In this document: piece after piece, positions 7,740-17,168 of the stretch
Layout: each line of letters begins with the position of its first letter
Position numbering within the stretch: position 1 is the stretch's first letter
Assembly (NCBI GenBank): GCA_964540005.1
Contig: CAZILN010000177.1
Span: 1 to 27,925 of the forward strand
Direction: 5' to 3'
DNA length: 27,925 nt
Origin: CAZILN01 sp964540005
Lineage (GTDB): Bacteria; Bacteroidota; Bacteroidia; Bacteroidales; SM23-62
Translations under genes and position numbers: made by a program
The notes under the pieces: model-generated
What the model was told of the DNA's origin: nothing
The model's input: only the letters and a program-made list of their open reading frames with translations
The model's database searches: none

Positions 7740-10700
7740 TTATTCTGCTTCCTGGCTGCTGATCAAAGGAAGTTTTACAATAAAAGTTGTGCCCTCATTA
7801 TAACGGGTTTCATAGGAGATCACACCGCCGGCATTATCTATAATGTTCTTGACTATGGCAAGCCCCATTCCCATTCCGCTGGATTTGGTAGTAAAGTTAG
7901 GCTGAAATAATTTATCTCCCAATTCGTCAGGAATACCTTTTCCGTTGTCCGAGATCCTTATTACAGCAGATTCATTTTCTTTATCAAGCACGATCTTAAT
8001 TATTCCTTCCTTTCCCGTTGGAATGGCCTGTATGGCATTCTTGATCAGGTTAATAAATACTGAAGATAACTGTTCCTTATCTGCAAAAACGATAACAGGC
8101 GAATCGTTCCTGTATTCTGTAACAAACTGTACTTCACTAGTCTTCTCAAATAATTCAACTGTCCGGGCAATTTTATTTCCAAGGTTGATCGTAACATTCT
8201 TCGGTTTGGGCATCTGGGCAAAATTTGAGAACTCGGTCGCAATGGAAGAAAGAGTATCAATCTGTTCAACAAGTGTCTGGGCAATCCTTTCGAGGTTTTC
8301 TTCCCAGTTATCAGGATTATCTTTCCAGGAGCGCTTCAGGTGCTGAACACTGAGTTTCATCGGGGTCAGGGGGTTCTTTATCTCATGAGCTATCTGTTTA
8401 GCCATCTCACGCCAGGCCGACTCTCTTTCAGAACGGGCCAGCAGTTCAGCACTTTCTGCCAGCTGCTCAACCATGTGGTTGTACTCTTTAATAAGTCCTC
8501 CAATCTCATCATCGCTCTCATATTCAATTATTTCATTGGTTTTACCCAAAGTGATTTTCCCGAATTTACTCTGTAGCATCTGCAGGGGCTGGGTGATCCG
8601 GACAGAAATAAATACGGCGACCAGGACAGATATGGAGATCAGCAGGAAATAGAAATTCACGATCCCTACGACCATGTTCGATATCTCCCTGGTCAGGACG
8701 TCCTGTTTGGTAAAATAAGGCAGGTTCAGATAGGCAAGCAGCTTATTCTCTACATTGAAAAAGGGGACATAGGCTGAAAGAAACTTCAGGTTACCTATTT
8801 GCTCTTCATTAACAAATTCATTACTCCTGTCAATAGCCAGGCGATAGTAAGCTTCAGGATGAATTCTTCGTCCCATCAGGCCCTTTTGGAATATTTCCGG
8901 CCTTGAGGTAGCTATCATCTCCCCTTCAGCGTCAAATAAATGTATGTCAGTATAGAACACATTTGAAAATTTCCGAAGTAATTCATCCAGGTTCTGATAA
9001 TCCTCAGACTGCCATTCCGGAGTAAGGTCCGGTTCATATTCAAGTTTATGCACCAGCTCAACATATACGGATTGTATCCGTTCACTCAGGCTGTTAAACT
9101 GCCTGAGCTTAAACTGCTTGACACTGTAATATATGCTGCCCGTTCCTATCAGTATCAAAGACAGTATGAGGATCGTTATGATGGAATACTGTATCTTGTT
9201 CTTGATATTCAGCCTGAAACTCCTGCGGAGGTAAGGAATGTATATGATCAGCAGGTTAAATGACAGGCATAAATAAAAGAACATAAATACATAAGTGAAG
9301 CTAATCAGCACATCGAGCAACCTGATAACCGGCAGGCTGACAATTATGGTATTATCTTCGTCCGCATTATAGATCAGGTGCTTGTGTCCTTCCATTCGTA
9401 AAAATTCGAATTCTTCTTTTCCTTTGGTATATTTGTTCCCGGACAGACTGTAAGAAATCTCCCCGGACTGGGTAATCAAATCACTGTGATGATATTTTGC
9501 ATAGGAAACCTGGCTATACTTTTCCGAAGGCTGCAGTCTTTCTGATAAAAGTAATCCGGGATACCCCAGTTCCCTGGAAACCATCCGCGAATCAAGCTCC
9601 AGGAAGAGAGATGTCCGGAATATACTATCTGCTGACAGGAAAGGGATGGCTGAAAAATAACTTATCCTGCCGTTCAGGTTGTCAAAGAAGTAAAAATCAG
9701 AACCGGAGACCCGGATCCCAAAACTGTCAACCAGTTCATCAAAAAAGGAATAACAGTGGAAGAAACGGTCTACGGGTGGTTCAACAAATACACTGTCATA
9801 AGGGGAACAAAGAGTAAACTGAAGATCATACTTTTCCCAGAATCCTTTGAAATAATTATCTGTCAGATAATCATATATCTCCATTACATCAACAGACGGA
9901 TCGTTTACCAGTAATGAAAGGGTACTGTCTGAGGTAATCTGGTCCTCTAACTCCTGCAGCAATAATTCAGCCACCGGATCATGTTCGGCAGAAAGATCTA
10001 CCGCAATGACCTTCATCTGAGAAGCCTGTTTTTGCGAGGATAAGTAAATAACCTGGTATACCGTCAGGATGCTGAAAAGAGATACCAGCAGGACAAATGT
10101 GGAATGTCTGTACTGGGTATCCTCCCGGTACCGTTTAAGTGCGAGAACCAGCAGAATACACAAGGGGAATACTATGAGGAATATATCGGTCTGCCAGTTA
10201 CAGATAATACCGCTCAGCCAGGTACCAAGCATAAAACAGGCAAGATAAAGGATCAGGTTCACCGTTTTTGCGCCCGGTGTGAAAAGGGAAATGAATTTAT
10301 CTGCCAGCAATCCGAAAGAAGCATAATGCAGTCCAATGATCAGGAATCCGATAAAAGTATGAATATCAATATCAAGTACCCGGTAAACCAGGAAGGAGAT
10401 ATTTGAGTGTATTACCAGGCTGCTCACTATTATATTCACATACTGGTTAAACAGGATCAGGAAGATGACATACAGGATGATGCCAGCTTTTCGATACATT
10501 GAATTACCGCTGCTGCTTCCCCTGGTCCTGAATTCTGAGTAAAAATGGTATGCCAGCAGGAATACAAAATAGGACCAGATCATAAGATCAAACAGTGATG
10601 CGAACCACCGGGAAACGGCAAAACTTTCAGGCTCAAAAAGGGCAAGCATGCCAAATTGCCTGGGGACCAGCAACTTGCATACAACAATATATACTATGAG

Positions 10701-11459
10701 CAGGCTCAGGCCAAAAAAGGCCAGTCCGGTATTGCGCTTCCTTCCGGGATGCAACAGAAGAAGGGACTTGCGAAGAAACATGGTAATAAGAACGATGGCA
10801 GCCAGGTATAAAATAAGAGAAAAATAAACCTGTTGCTGACTGAATGCCGGTGCCTCGCTGATATCAAGTGAGAACAGAAACTCACCGCTAATGCTGTTGA
10901 TCTTGATAGATCCCTCATCCCCATCTACCAGCCGGGTATTTGGCGGAACCGCAAAGGCTTTCTGGAAGTCATTCTCAAGATACATGTTCTCATATTCATA
11001 CTCCTTTTTTATCAGTATAAGGCCTATGAACCTGGCAGATCCATCTTCGAGTATCTTCCTTTCATACCATGCATTATTGTAGAATGCCACTGGTTTTTCG
11101 AATATGCTGTCCTGATACACAGGCTCCAGCTGTATGCTGTTATCCGACCAGTATGTAAGAGTGTCATCTATATATACACAGATAATCGTCCCTTCTGTCC
11201 CGGCCAGCATGGCCTTTTCATTAAAATACTTCCAGTAACTCCTATAATCACTCTCCCTCACATAATTATCCTTAAGTTCCTCCATGAGGTCATGAAGACC
11301 GATTTCCTTATCATGCAGGACAGCCTGGAATTCCTGGGCAACTGATCTTCCGGAAAACTCAAAAGGAGATATCTCACCTGTCAGTATCGCTGTGAGGTAC
11401 AGGAATAATCCTGAGATCAGGTACCAGATACTTCGGTATAATCGTGTTTTGCTCTTCAA
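7740..11459 (-). CDS. Very large membrane-embedded sensor histidine kinase (NtrY-like)
   Basis: This 1239-residue protein has one N-terminal membrane span (about 9-28), an extracytoplasmic domain (about 30-205) and a block of about eight spans (about 210-465). A second extracytoplasmic domain follows to about 700, then two more spans, a third sensory region, a last span and a HAMP linker. The kinase core shows the H box AHEIKNPLTPMKLSVQHL with phospho-acceptor near H1025. The N box (FINLIKNAIQAI) lies near 1112-1123, G1 is DNGKGIP and G2 is GMGMGLAIV. The ENPLTPM-type H box and HAMP place it with NtrY-like kinases. No response regulator is adjacent, so it is an orphan here. The start is TTG at 11457-11459, since an in-frame TAA lies four codons upstream with no ATG between. 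The signal sensed is unknown. Confidence 0.92.
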   Translation of the reverse strand: MKSKTRLYRSIWYLISGLFLYLTAILTGEISPFEFSGRSVAQEFQAVLHDKEIGLHDLMEELKDNYVRESDYRSYWKYFNEKAMLAGTEGTIICVYIDDTLTYWSDNSIQLEPVYQDSIFEKPVAFYNNAWYERKILEDGSARFIGLILIKKEYEYENMYLENDFQKAFAVPPNTRLVDGDEGSIKINSISGEFLFSLDISEAPAFSQQQVYFSLILYLAAIVLITMFLRKSLLLLHPGRKRNTGLAFFGLSLLIVYIVVCKLLVPRQFGMLALFEPESFAVSRWFASLFDLMIWSYFVFLLAYHFYSEFRTRGSSSGNSMYRKAGIILYVIFLILFNQYVNIIVSSLVIHSNISFLVYRVLDIDIHTFIGFLIIGLHYASFGLLADKFISLFTPGAKTVNLILYLACFMLGTWLSGIICNWQTDIFLIVFPLCILLVLALKRYREDTQYRHSTFVLLVSLFSILTVYQVIYLSSQKQASQMKVIAVDLSAEHDPVAELLLQELEDQITSDSTLSLLVNDPSVDVMEIYDYLTDNYFKGFWEKYDLQFTLCSPYDSVFVEPPVDRFFHCYSFFDELVDSFGIRVSGSDFYFFDNLNGRISYFSAIPFLSADSIFRTSLFLELDSRMVSRELGYPGLLLSERLQPSEKYSQVSYAKYHHSDLITQSGEISYSLSGNKYTKGKEEFEFLRMEGHKHLIYNADEDNTIIVSLPVIRLLDVLISFTYVFMFFYLCLSFNLLIIYIPYLRRSFRLNIKNKIQYSIITILILSLILIGTGSIYYSVKQFKLRQFNSLSERIQSVYVELVHKLEYEPDLTPEWQSEDYQNLDELLRKFSNVFYTDIHLFDAEGEMIATSRPEIFQKGLMGRRIHPEAYYRLAIDRSNEFVNEEQIGNLKFLSAYVPFFNVENKLLAYLNLPYFTKQDVLTREISNMVVGIVNFYFLLISISVLVAVFISVRITQPLQMLQSKFGKITLGKTNEIIEYESDDEIGGLIKEYNHMVEQLAESAELLARSERESAWREMAKQIAHEIKNPLTPMKLSVQHLKRSWKDNPDNWEENLERIAQTLVEQIDTLSSIATEFSNFAQMPKPKNVTINLGNKIARTVELFEKTSEVQFVTEYRNDSPVIVFADKEQLSSVFINLIKNAIQAIPTGKEGIIKIVLDKENESAVIRISDNGKGIPDELGDKLFQPNFTTKSSGMGMGLAIVKNIIDNAGGVISYETRYNEGTTFIVKLPLISSQEAE

Positions 11460-11477
11460 TGTTGAGAATTAAGTATC

Positions 11478-11518
11478 ACAGGTAAACAAAGGTAAAAAAA
11501 AAGCTTTGCTGTTCCTGT
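11478..11518 (-). terminator. Possible weak terminator or attenuator after rlmH
   Basis: An imperfect inverted repeat runs ACAGG...AACA...AAG (11478-11490) against CTTTG..TGTT.CCTGT (11504-11518), with a nine-base A tract (T tract on the minus strand) inside the loop. It sits directly after the rlmH stop and before the kinase start. The stem is interrupted, so the call is tentative. Confidence 0.3.
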
Positions 11519-11994
11519 TAATGCTCCAGGTGATAAGGTTCATTATTGATTATTGTAAACGCCCTGTATAGCTGTTCCAGGAATATGATCCGGACAATCT
11601 GGTGAGAGAAGGTCATCCTGGAGAGAGAAATAATGAAATTACTGCGTTTATAAACTTCCTCAGAGAACCCGTTGGCGCCTCCTATGATGAATACAAGGCT
11701 TCCGCCTCCGTCTGTCTGCCGTTTCTCAATAAATGCGGCTAGTTCCATAGATGACATATCCTTACCCCTTTCATCGAGCAAAACGATTATATCTCTCTTA
11801 TTCAATTGCTTAAGTATTGCATCACCTTCCCGTTCCATTATTTGCTTATTACTAAGCCTGGCTGCAGCCTTATTATCAGGAATGATGCTGACTTCCAGCC
11901 TGGTGTATTTACCTATCCTTTTCAGGTAATCACGCATACCTGATTCAACAAAGTCCATCTTTGTCTTGCCGGTCAGTAAGAGGACCATTTTCAT
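11518..11994 (-). CDS. rlmH: 23S rRNA (pseudouridine1915-N3)-methyltransferase RlmH
   Basis: RlmH is the SPOUT-family enzyme that methylates pseudouridine 1915 in helix 69 of 23S rRNA, using S-adenosylmethionine. The knot-region motifs are visible: FIIGGANGFSEEVYKRS and LSRMTFSHQIVRIIFLEQLY, ending in the typical RAFTIINNEPYHLEH tail. The frame is open back to 12069, but starting at the ATG at 11992-11994 gives a 158-residue protein beginning MKMVLLLTGKT, matching the usual length of about 155-157. The 25 extra upstream residues do not resemble the family, so I place the start here (a second ATG two codons later is also possible). It is divergent from the DUF4783-nadC operon. Confidence 0.95.
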   Translation of the reverse strand: MKMVLLLTGKTKMDFVESGMRDYLKRIGKYTRLEVSIIPDNKAAARLSNKQIMEREGDAILKQLNKRDIIVLLDERGKDMSSMELAAFIEKRQTDGGGSLVFIIGGANGFSEEVYKRSNFIISLSRMTFSHQIVRIIFLEQLYRAFTIINNEPYHLEH

Positions 11995-12112
11995 CGGCTT
12001 GTTATTTAAATTAAGCTGTATGCCGTATCCATGAAAATTCTTTATAAATTGCATCAAGCAAAAAAGCAATGATGGTGTGATTTTTGATAATCAGAAATAA
12101 ATGTAGATAATC

Positions 12113-12517
12113 ATGCTCAGATTAAAAATACTTTTCATACTTATCTCCCTGGTACCGGTAATCGGTTCTGCTCAGGAAAAAGTGCCTGAGGGGGTGCCCC
12201 TGGCATTCAGGGCAGGCAACGCTGAAGCACTGGCAGAATTTTTCAATGAGGATATAGAGCTTGTCATCCTTGAAGAGGAAGATGTATACAGCCGGAAACA
12301 GGCCGAACAGATCATGAGAAAGTTCTTTACCAATCACAGGCCCTCCGCATTCAAGATCATATTCGAAGGGGGCAAGGAAACTTCCCGTTACGCCATAGGC
12401 AGCCTGAAAACCGAGAATGGGGTATTCAGGATCTACCTTCTCATAAAGAAACAGGACAATCAGCCATTAATACACCAATTACGGATAGAAGAGGAAGAAG
12501 ATGATCAGAAAGTATGA
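12113..12517 (+). CDS. DUF4783 family exported protein
   Basis: This 134-residue protein has a clear signal peptide (hydrophobic residues 4-18 ending GSAQ) and a compact NTF2/cystatin-like fold. Motifs include LAFRAGNAEALAEFFNEDIE and QAEQIMRKFFTNHRPSAF. DUF4783 proteins are widespread in Bacteroidota, are of unknown function, and are very often found just upstream of nadC, as here. The gene overlaps the nadC start by 17 bases in another frame, implying coupled translation. It probably acts in the periplasm or outer envelope; no catalytic residues are evident. The start ATG at 12113 is supported by the signal peptide. Confidence 0.88.
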   Translation: MLRLKILFILISLVPVIGSAQEKVPEGVPLAFRAGNAEALAEFFNEDIELVILEEEDVYSRKQAEQIMRKFFTNHRPSAFKIIFEGGKETSRYAIGSLKTENGVFRIYLLIKKQDNQPLIHQLRIEEEEDDQKV

Positions 12518-13355
12518 AAAGCTTGTAAGTAATTTTATTAAAACTGCGGTTGAAGAGGATATTGGTGACGGCGACCATTCTTCACAGGCATGCATACCTG
12601 TGGACGCCACCGGGAAAGCACAGCTGCTAGTCAAAGACAGGGGGATCCTGGCAGGTGTGGAAATGGCATCCAAGATTTTCCAATATATTGATCCCGGACT
12701 AAAGTTTGACAGGATATTATATGACGGTCAAAGCATTAGCCCGGGGGAAATTGCCTTCCTGGTGTCAGGCAGCATACATTCAATCCTTCAGGCTGAAAGG
12801 CTTGTGCTGAATGTACTGCAGCGCATGAGCGGCATAGCCACCCAGACCAACCAGTACGTAAAAAAGATAGACGGGCTTCATACAAGCGTACTCGATACCA
12901 GGAAAACCACCCCCGGCATACGCTTCCTGGAAAAAGAAGCCGTCCGTATCGGCGGTGGCATAAACCACAGGATGGGACTGCACGATATGATCCTTTTAAA
13001 GGATAACCATATAGATTACGCAGGCAGCATCGAGACAGCAATAATCTGGTCCTTGAATTACCTGAAACGCACCGGCATAGAGCTCGATATAGTTGTCGAA
13101 GCGCGAAATCTCACGGATGTGAAACTGATCCTCGAAACCGGAGGTATCAGGCGGATACTTCTGGATAATTTTACCATCCCTCAAACCCGTGCTGCCGTTG
13201 CCCTCATTAACGGTCAGGTAAAAACAGAATCATCAGGTAGTATAACACTCAGAAACGTCAGGAATTATGCCGAGTGCGGGGTTGATTACATATCCATAGG
13301 GGCCCTGACCCATCAGTTAAAAAGCCTGGATATGAGTCTAAAAGCAGTTAAGTAA
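12501..13355 (+). CDS. nadC: Nicotinate-nucleotide diphosphorylase (carboxylating), quinolinate phosphoribosyltransferase
   Basis: NadC converts quinolinate and PRPP to nicotinate mononucleotide, pyrophosphate and CO2, the entry step to NAD from the de novo pathway. The 284-residue length is normal. Diagnostic motifs are NVLQRMSGIAT, DTRKTTPGIR (Arg/Lys substrate-binding residues), INHRMGLHDMILLKDNH, VEARNL, LLDNF and the C-terminal GVDYISIGALTH. nadA and nadB are not in the window. The gene overlaps DUF4783 by 17 bases and is followed after three bases by the yihY/brkB gene, so the three form one operon. Confidence 0.97.
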   Translation: MIRKYEKLVSNFIKTAVEEDIGDGDHSSQACIPVDATGKAQLLVKDRGILAGVEMASKIFQYIDPGLKFDRILYDGQSISPGEIAFLVSGSIHSILQAERLVLNVLQRMSGIATQTNQYVKKIDGLHTSVLDTRKTTPGIRFLEKEAVRIGGGINHRMGLHDMILLKDNHIDYAGSIETAIIWSLNYLKRTGIELDIVVEARNLTDVKLILETGGIRRILLDNFTIPQTRAAVALINGQVKTESSGSITLRNVRNYAECGVDYISIGALTHQLKSLDMSLKAVK

Positions 13356-13358
13356 TTT

Positions 13359-14267
13359 ATGCTTTCACTTAAAAACAGTATCATAAAAAATGTCAACCGG
13401 GCAAAAAAGGTTTCTATACCCGGATTTGAGAAAATTCCCATTTATGATGTAATAGTTTTTTTTCTCAGGGGATTGAGAAACGGATCCCTTTCTACCCGGG
13501 CTTCTTCCATAGCCTTTCATTTTTTCCTTGCATTCCCTCCTGCCATCATTTTTTTTTATACCCTTATCCCTTTTCTGCCTATTGAAAACTTTCAAAGCGG
13601 CCTGTCCAACCTGACAGAATCTGTTCTGCCCCTTGACGTCAATCAATTCATTAATTCCCTGCTTGAAGACATGTTCATAAAACGCAAAGCGGTTCAGATA
13701 CTCGGATTGATCACATCGGTGATTTTTGCCATGAACGGGATGAACGGGATGATCCTGGCATTCAATGCGAGCTATCATGCAGTGGAAACCAGGCCCTGGC
13801 TGGAAAGAAGATTAATATCTGTACTTATGGTAGTTATCCTGTTTACCATGATCAATACGGCCACTGCCCTGATCATCTTCAGCAATATAATCGTCAGGAA
13901 ACTGGTGGCAATGGAGGTGATGAGGATTGGCCTGACCTATTATGTCCTGTACATAGGAAAATGGCTGACCATACTTACACTGATTTTTTCTGCCATCTCC
14001 TTCCTGTATTATTATGCACCCTCCAGGAAAACCAGGTGGAAATTTTATTCGCCGGGATCTACTCTGGCCAGCCTGCTTGTCATCCTGACTTCCCTTGGAT
14101 TTTCTGCATTTATAAACAGCTATAACAGGTTCAACGAGTTTTTTGGATCCATAGGAACACTGATGATAATTATGATCTGGCTTTACCTGAATTCACTGGT
14201 GCTGCTTATTGGATTTGAACTGAATGCCAGCATAAAAAATGCGAAACTTGACCTTGATAGAGTATGA
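13359..14267 (+). CDS. YihY/virulence factor BrkB family membrane protein
   Basis: This 302-residue membrane protein has about six spans. The family signature after the first cytoplasmic stretch is STRASSIAFHFFLAFPPAII. Further spans occur near 125-140, 150-175, 190-220, 235-255 and 265-290, and the C-terminal GSIGTLMIIMIWLYLNSLVL is also typical. BrkB was first linked to serum resistance in Bordetella, but the family function is unresolved; the old annotation as ribonuclease BN is wrong. It starts three bases after the nadC stop, so it is in the same operon. Its stop TGA overlaps the ATG of a short following open frame (14264-14389). Confidence 0.93.
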   Translation: MLSLKNSIIKNVNRAKKVSIPGFEKIPIYDVIVFFLRGLRNGSLSTRASSIAFHFFLAFPPAIIFFYTLIPFLPIENFQSGLSNLTESVLPLDVNQFINSLLEDMFIKRKAVQILGLITSVIFAMNGMNGMILAFNASYHAVETRPWLERRLISVLMVVILFTMINTATALIIFSNIIVRKLVAMEVMRIGLTYYVLYIGKWLTILTLIFSAISFLYYYAPSRKTRWKFYSPGSTLASLLVILTSLGFSAFINSYNRFNEFFGSIGTLMIIMIWLYLNSLVLLIGFELNASIKNAKLDLDRV

Positions 14268-14389
14268 TGCTGAGAGAAGATCATTTCCCGGATAATCCCC
14301 TTGAACTATTCTCTGATTGGCATGAAGAAGCCGGAAGAGAATTACTATACCAGGCTTCTGATACGCTCTTCCAGGGTTTTTATCGTTAG
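14264..14389 (+). pseudogene. Possible 5' remnant of a pyridoxamine 5'-phosphate oxidase (pdxH)-like gene
   Basis: A 41-codon frame opens at ATG 14264, overlapping the yihY/brkB stop as ATGA, and ends at TAG 14387-14389. Its first part reads like the N-terminal helix of PdxH proteins (short motif NPLELFSDWHEEA; family members commonly show NPxxxFxxWFxEA). The last 14 codons are antisense to the end of valS, so if this was pdxH it has been cut off at that point. It may instead be a genuine small ORF. The similarity is judged by eye over about 20 residues only. Confidence 0.3.
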
Positions 14390-16975
14390 TTCGGCATCCG
14401 CCTGTTTTTTGCGCTCTTTTGCCACGACCTGGTCCGGAGCGTTGTTCACAAATTTCCCGTTCTGAAGTTTTGCCTCTACCTGTTTCAGGAATCCCCGGGT
14501 ATATGCCAGTTCTTCCTGAAGTTTCTGAAGTTCCTGCTTATGGTCCACCCCGGATTCAAGCGGAACGAAAAAATCAACCGATCTGACACGGAAGGAGACA
14601 GCACCCCCGATCTTTTCCGTGGTCTGTTCTATCCCTGAAAGCTTTCCCAGCTTATGAAGGGCATTTCTGAAAGTGCTGCTGAATTGATGATTCGTATCCA
14701 TTATCATTAACCGGAGTGCTTGTCTTACCTGGATTTCCTGCTCTTTCCTGATGGTCCTCAGCGAAGAGATCACCTCTTTCAGGTCTTCGAAATCCTGCAG
14801 TATCCCTTCATCGACTGTTCCGGCGAGGGGCATCTTTGTATTCATAATGCTCTCAGCTTCCTGGCGTTCCTCCAGTAAATGCCATATCTCTTCCGTGATG
14901 AATGGCATAAAAGGATGAAGCAGGCGCAGCAGGACATCGAAGAATTCATCCGTACGATCGGCTGTCACTTTATCAATGGCTTGTTTATATCCCGGTTTGA
15001 CAATCTCCAGGTACCAGGAGGAGAATTCATCCCAGAACAGGCGATATACTGTCATCAGGGCCTCGGATATTCTGTAGGAACTGAAATTTCTCTCCAGCTG
15101 AATGATCCCTTTCGATAGGCGGTTTTCAAACCACAGGACAGCTTCACTGGCATACTCAGGCTGCTGGAGGGATTCATCGATCTTCCACCCCCGGGTCAGC
15201 CTGAAGGCATTCCATATCTTGTTCCCGAAGTTCCTTCCCTGTTCAGGGAGGCTGTCATCGTACAGCAGGTCACCCCCGGCCGGTGAGCATAATAACATCC
15301 CCACCCTGACCCCATCGGCAGAATACTTATTTATCAGGTCAATTGGCTCGGGTGAATTGCCAAGGGACTTGGACATTTTTCTTCTTTGCATGTCCCTTAC
15401 CATACCTGTGAGGTATACATTATCAAAGGGTTTCTCACCCGGGTATTCATAACCGGCTATGATCATACGGGCAACCCAGAAAAACAAGATGTCGGGAGCA
15501 GTTATCAGATCACTGGTGGGATAAAAATATTTGTAATCCGCATTATCCTCTTCTAGTATCCCGTTAAAAACTGCTATGGGCCACAGCCAGGATGAAAACC
15601 ATGTATCCAGCACGTCCTCATCCTGCTGCAGATCTGAAGCGGACAGGCTGCTGTTTCCTGTAAGTTCCCTTGCCCTGGTCACAGCATTTTCAATGCAGGA
15701 AGCCACAACATAATCATTGCTTCCTTTAATATACCAGGCCGGGATCTGGTGGCCCCACCACAACTGTCTCGATATACACCAGTCCCTTACATTCTCCATC
15801 CAGTGCCTGTAAATATTCTTGAATTTTGCAGGATGCAGTTTTACTTCATCCCTGATCACACTATCAAGAGCCGGTTTGGATATTTCTTCCATCTTAAGGA
15901 ACCATTGTACGGATAATTTTGGTTCAATAACCGCATCTGTCCGTTCAGAAAAGCCGACCTTGTTCAAATAATCTTCAGTCTTCGACAATTGTCCGAGTTT
16001 CTCCAGCTCTGCAACTACCTCATCCCTTGCCTTAAACCGGTCGGTTCCGACACAAAAGCCGGCAGCCTCACTCAGGGTGCCGTCATCGTTCAGTATATCA
16101 ATGCTGTCAAGCTGGTGCCTGAGACCTATTTCATAGTCATTAATATCATGGGCAGGGGTGATCTTTAATGCACCTGTCCCGAATTCCCTGTCTACATATG
16201 TATCTGTAATCAGTGGAACAGGCCTGTTCACTATCGGAATAATTATTGTTTTTTCATGATATTTCTTGTATCGCTCATCTTCAGGGTGAACAGCAACAGC
16301 TGTATCCCCCAGGATGGTTTCCGGCCGTGTAGTGGCAATAGTGATCCAGTCCGGCGTACCGGCTATCCTGTACCTGATATGATACAACCTGGAATTTACT
16401 TCCTTATGTATCACCTCCTCATCTGAGACGGCCGTTTTGGCCTGGGGATCCCAGTTTACCATGCGTATGCCCCTGTAAATAAGACCTTTATCAAAAAGGT
16501 CTACAAAGACGTGGATAACACTTGCATAGTAGTCATCGTCCATGGTGAAGCGGGTACGATCCCAGTCACAGGATGCTCCCAGCTTTTTAAGTTGTTCGAG
16601 AATAATGCCTCCATGCTTTTTTGTCCATTCCCATGCATGTTCAAGGAAGGCTGACCTGCCAATATCGTACTTGCTGACCCCTTCCTCCCTTAGTTTTGCC
16701 ACAACCCTTGCTTCAGTAGCAATGGATGCATGATCGGTACCGGGAACCCATAATACGTTGTATTCTTCCATTCTTTTCTTGCGGATCAGAACGTCCTGTA
16801 TGGTATTGTTGAGCATGTGCCCCATATGAAGGACACCTGTTACATTGGGAGGCGGGATAACAATAGTGTACGGATCCCGCTGATCAGGCTTGGAATGAAA
16901 CATTTTGTGTTTCATCCAGTAGTCATACCATTTTTGTTCGGTCTTTGAGGAATCGTATTTTGAAGGAAGTAGCAT
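14345..16975 (-). CDS. valS: Valine--tRNA ligase
   Basis: This is a class I aminoacyl-tRNA synthetase that charges tRNA-Val and edits misactivated threonine. The 876-residue length is typical of Bacteroidota ValS. The HIGH motif is HMGH (residues 50-53) within PPPNVTGVLHMGHMLN; the KMSKS motif is present near residue 533 (RRKMSKSLGNSPEP). The editing domain (ATTRPETILGDTAVAVHPED) and the C-terminal coiled-coil arm (about 810-876, Lys/Glu-rich) are intact. The start ATG at 16975 gives the expected MLLPSKYDSSKTEQKWYDYW beginning. The 3' end converges with the nadC operon. It stands alone as a transcript, with a 193-base divergent gap upstream. Confidence 0.98.
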   Translation of the reverse strand: MLLPSKYDSSKTEQKWYDYWMKHKMFHSKPDQRDPYTIVIPPPNVTGVLHMGHMLNNTIQDVLIRKKRMEEYNVLWVPGTDHASIATEARVVAKLREEGVSKYDIGRSAFLEHAWEWTKKHGGIILEQLKKLGASCDWDRTRFTMDDDYYASVIHVFVDLFDKGLIYRGIRMVNWDPQAKTAVSDEEVIHKEVNSRLYHIRYRIAGTPDWITIATTRPETILGDTAVAVHPEDERYKKYHEKTIIIPIVNRPVPLITDTYVDREFGTGALKITPAHDINDYEIGLRHQLDSIDILNDDGTLSEAAGFCVGTDRFKARDEVVAELEKLGQLSKTEDYLNKVGFSERTDAVIEPKLSVQWFLKMEEISKPALDSVIRDEVKLHPAKFKNIYRHWMENVRDWCISRQLWWGHQIPAWYIKGSNDYVVASCIENAVTRARELTGNSSLSASDLQQDEDVLDTWFSSWLWPIAVFNGILEEDNADYKYFYPTSDLITAPDILFFWVARMIIAGYEYPGEKPFDNVYLTGMVRDMQRRKMSKSLGNSPEPIDLINKYSADGVRVGMLLCSPAGGDLLYDDSLPEQGRNFGNKIWNAFRLTRGWKIDESLQQPEYASEAVLWFENRLSKGIIQLERNFSSYRISEALMTVYRLFWDEFSSWYLEIVKPGYKQAIDKVTADRTDEFFDVLLRLLHPFMPFITEEIWHLLEERQEAESIMNTKMPLAGTVDEGILQDFEDLKEVISSLRTIRKEQEIQVRQALRLMIMDTNHQFSSTFRNALHKLGKLSGIEQTTEKIGGAVSFRVRSVDFFVPLESGVDHKQELQKLQEELAYTRGFLKQVEAKLQNGKFVNNAPDQVVAKERKKQADAELTIKTLEERIRSLV

Positions 16976-17006
16976 CTGTGTGAATAAGTTCTTGATTTTT
17001 AAAGCG

Positions 17007-17033
17007 TAAAAATAATCAATTATTGCTAATCAA
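17007..17033 (-). promoter_or_regulatory. Weak candidate Bacteroidota promoter for valS
   Basis: On the minus strand a TTG (17033-17031) lies 16 bases before TATTTTTA (17014-17007), close to the Bacteroidota primary sigma consensus TTTG...TAnnTTTG, with the last G replaced by A. It sits about 30 bases upstream of the valS ATG. AT-rich sequence makes chance matches likely. Confidence 0.25.
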
Positions 17034-17168
17034 GCCGTGTGCCCTGCTAAACTGATATAACATTAATCCCGGTTTAAATAAAAAAATCAGCTAATATTAT
17101 TCTCCGGCATACGGATTTTACCTGAATAACAGTATTTTTATTGCATTAATAATTCTCAAGCAACGAAC

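Noticed and set aside
11995..12069. Extended N-terminus of RlmH
   Set aside because: The extra 25 residues do not match the family and would make the protein longer than usual; the ATG at 11994 gives the standard beginning.
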